Shown here: positions 62,894 through 64,000 of the stretch, one piece after another
Layout of the letters: every line of letters begins with the position of its first letter
How positions within the stretch are numbered: the stretch's first letter is position 1
Origin: Flagellimonas marinaquae
Lineage (GTDB): Bacteria > Bacteroidota > Bacteroidia > Flavobacteriales > Flavobacteriaceae
Reading direction: 5' to 3'
NCBI RefSeq assembly: GCF_023716465.1
Contig: NZ_CP092415.1
Coordinates: forward strand, 2,457,501 to 2,521,500
DNA length: 64,000 bases
Translations under genes and position numbers: made by a program
The notes under the pieces: model-generated
Databases searched by the model: none
Told to the model about the DNA's origin: nothing
What the model saw: the letters and a program-made list of their open reading frames with translations, nothing else

Positions 62894-64000
62894 ATGAAAA
62901 AAACGATTTTGTTACCAATTCTGACTGTTTTTTGCACACTTTCTGTCTTTTCGCAACAAATGGTTTTAAAAAAGGGGGAAATAATTGAAAACCTTCCACT
63001 GAACGATACTACCGAAAACACGTATTCCTTATTTATTCCGAAAAAATTTTCCATGGATAAGAAGTGGCCTTTGCTTTTGGTCACCGATACCAAAGGCGAA
63101 GAAAAAAGTGCACTTTCCATGTTTGTTATGGCAGCGGAGAAAGAAGGTTATGTTTTGGCGGCACCAAAGTTATCGGACACTTTATCACTGACAAAAAATA
63201 TGCTGGTTACAAGTGGCACTATAAAAAGAATAACCGAAATGTTGCCCATACATACAGACCGAATTTACGCTGCAGGTCAGGATTCCGGCGGGCAGTTGGC
63301 CAGCTTGGTGCCAATACTCATTAAAGCTGTAAATGGCGCTATCTCCATAAATGCATCCCTTGCCAACAGGGAACTGATTAATATGAAAGAACCGTTTCAT
63401 TTTATCGCTATTGTAAACAAAGAAAATTACCGGTACCCCTATACGCTAACCGATGCTAAACTATTGGATCAATTTAAATTCCCAAATCAAGTGTTGTTGT
63501 ACGATGGAGATGGGGAGTGGCCAGGTGTTGCATATCTGGAGAAAGCAATGCAACTCTTTACTTTGGATGCCATGGGCCGAAATAGAATTCCAAAGGATAC
63601 CCTATATATGGAAAAAGCTTTTAAAAAAGATATCGCCCACTTAAATCAACTCGGTAAAATCGGGGATTTGCTCTGGAAAGAGCAATATATAACCGAAATG
63701 ATGTCCATGTACCGCGCCATGAAAAATATGGACTCACTTAGATCTGTGCAGCGTGATTTAAGAAGAAGCAAGGAGTACAAAGTAATGAAACGGGCGGAAA
63801 ACGCCGCTTTTTTACAAGAGAACATGCTAAAGGAAGATTATCAATATTATATGGATGAAGACCTTTATACCCACAATTACAATAATTTGGGGTGGTGGAA
63901 ATATCAAAAAACAGAGATCGAAAAGTTTATCGATGGGAGCAAACCGTTCGAAAAACAAATGGGGCATAGGTTAAAAGGTTTTGTAAATGCCCTTGCCGAA
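62894..64000 (+). CDS. Secreted alpha/beta-hydrolase-like protein, 5' part (partial)
   Basis: The frame is open from the ATG at 62894 to the last base (369 codons), so the gene continues past the window. Signal peptide (ends near SVFSQ), then a region similar to the N-terminal part of alpha/beta hydrolases: a TYSLFIPKKF strand, WPLLLVTD and an elbow-like YAAGQDSGGQLAS. The expected nucleophile motif G-x-S-G-G is altered to GQDSGG, so catalysis may be lost or the Ser shifted. From about residue 220 it becomes helical with charged repeats (MKRAENAAFLQENML). Function unknown. Confidence 0.7.
   Translation, partial: MKKTILLPILTVFCTLSVFSQQMVLKKGEIIENLPLNDTTENTYSLFIPKKFSMDKKWPLLLVTDTKGEEKSALSMFVMAAEKEGYVLAAPKLSDTLSLTKNMLVTSGTIKRITEMLPIHTDRIYAAGQDSGGQLASLVPILIKAVNGAISINASLANRELINMKEPFHFIAIVNKENYRYPYTLTDAKLLDQFKFPNQVLLYDGDGEWPGVAYLEKAMQLFTLDAMGRNRIPKDTLYMEKAFKKDIAHLNQLGKIGDLLWKEQYITEMMSMYRAMKNMDSLRSVQRDLRRSKEYKVMKRAENAAFLQENMLKEDYQYYMDEDLYTHNYNNLGWWKYQKTEIEKFIDGSKPFEKQMGHRLKGFVNALAE

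Overview
The window looks like a chromosome segment of a marine Flavobacteriaceae bacterium (Bacteroidota), plausibly near Muricauda, Maribacter or Zobellia. The evidence is two SusC/SusD outer-membrane glycan-uptake loci, C-terminal sorting domains of the type IX secretion system (T9SS), flavobacterial small proteins, glutamine synthetases of types II and III, and promoters of the Bacteroidota form TTG-N18/19-TAnnTTTG. The genus is a guess; the family-level placement is firm.

Layout. 1-5006: end of a SusC/SusD pair followed by a secreted BNR/sortilin-like propeller protein. 5194-10198: a minus-strand operon folE - COG0523 GTPase - TonB-dependent receptor - thioredoxin, with a promoter carrying two copies of a putative operator; this looks like a metal (probably zinc) starvation operon. 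10354-14664: lipoprotein, LytS/LytTR two-component pair and an X-Pro-peptidase-like lipoprotein. 14742-22553: a 7.8 kb integrated element in the 3' end of tRNA-Arg(ACG), bounded by a 24-bp direct repeat. It carries a T9SS repeat protein, a RhuM/Doc-domain protein, two small membrane proteins and a tyrosine recombinase. Its right half is organised as single-gene units, each ending in the same 14-18 bp repeat; this cassette-like array is the most unusual thing in the window. 22666-31800: apt, a 49-residue protein, an M56/BlaI signalling pair, a Ca/Na antiporter, divergent glutamine synthetases and purM. 31848-35285: Rieske - thioredoxin - ApbE - DUF4266 - DUF3570, a probable extracytoplasmic redox/flavinylation operon. 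35266-39161: a small ABC module, prfA, pyrF and small proteins. 39325-40035: DUF4197 lipoprotein. 40148-57208: a maltodextrin/starch utilisation locus (GH13, GH65, MFS, LacI regulator, then SusC, SusD, SusE, T9SS amylase and lipoprotein). 57400-64000: purU, fused isobutyryl-CoA mutase icmF, a small protein, an Lrp regulator and a truncated alpha/beta-hydrolase-like gene.

How parts work together. In the starch locus the secreted amylase and the SusCDE surface complex would cut and import maltodextrins, the minus-strand GH13 would shorten them, the MFS permease would move maltose across the inner membrane and the GH65 phosphorylase would split it; LacI sits between the two arms and both promoter regions share a 16-bp motif. 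No beta-phosphoglucomutase is present in the locus. All functional statements come from motifs read by eye and recalled family knowledge; no database search was possible.
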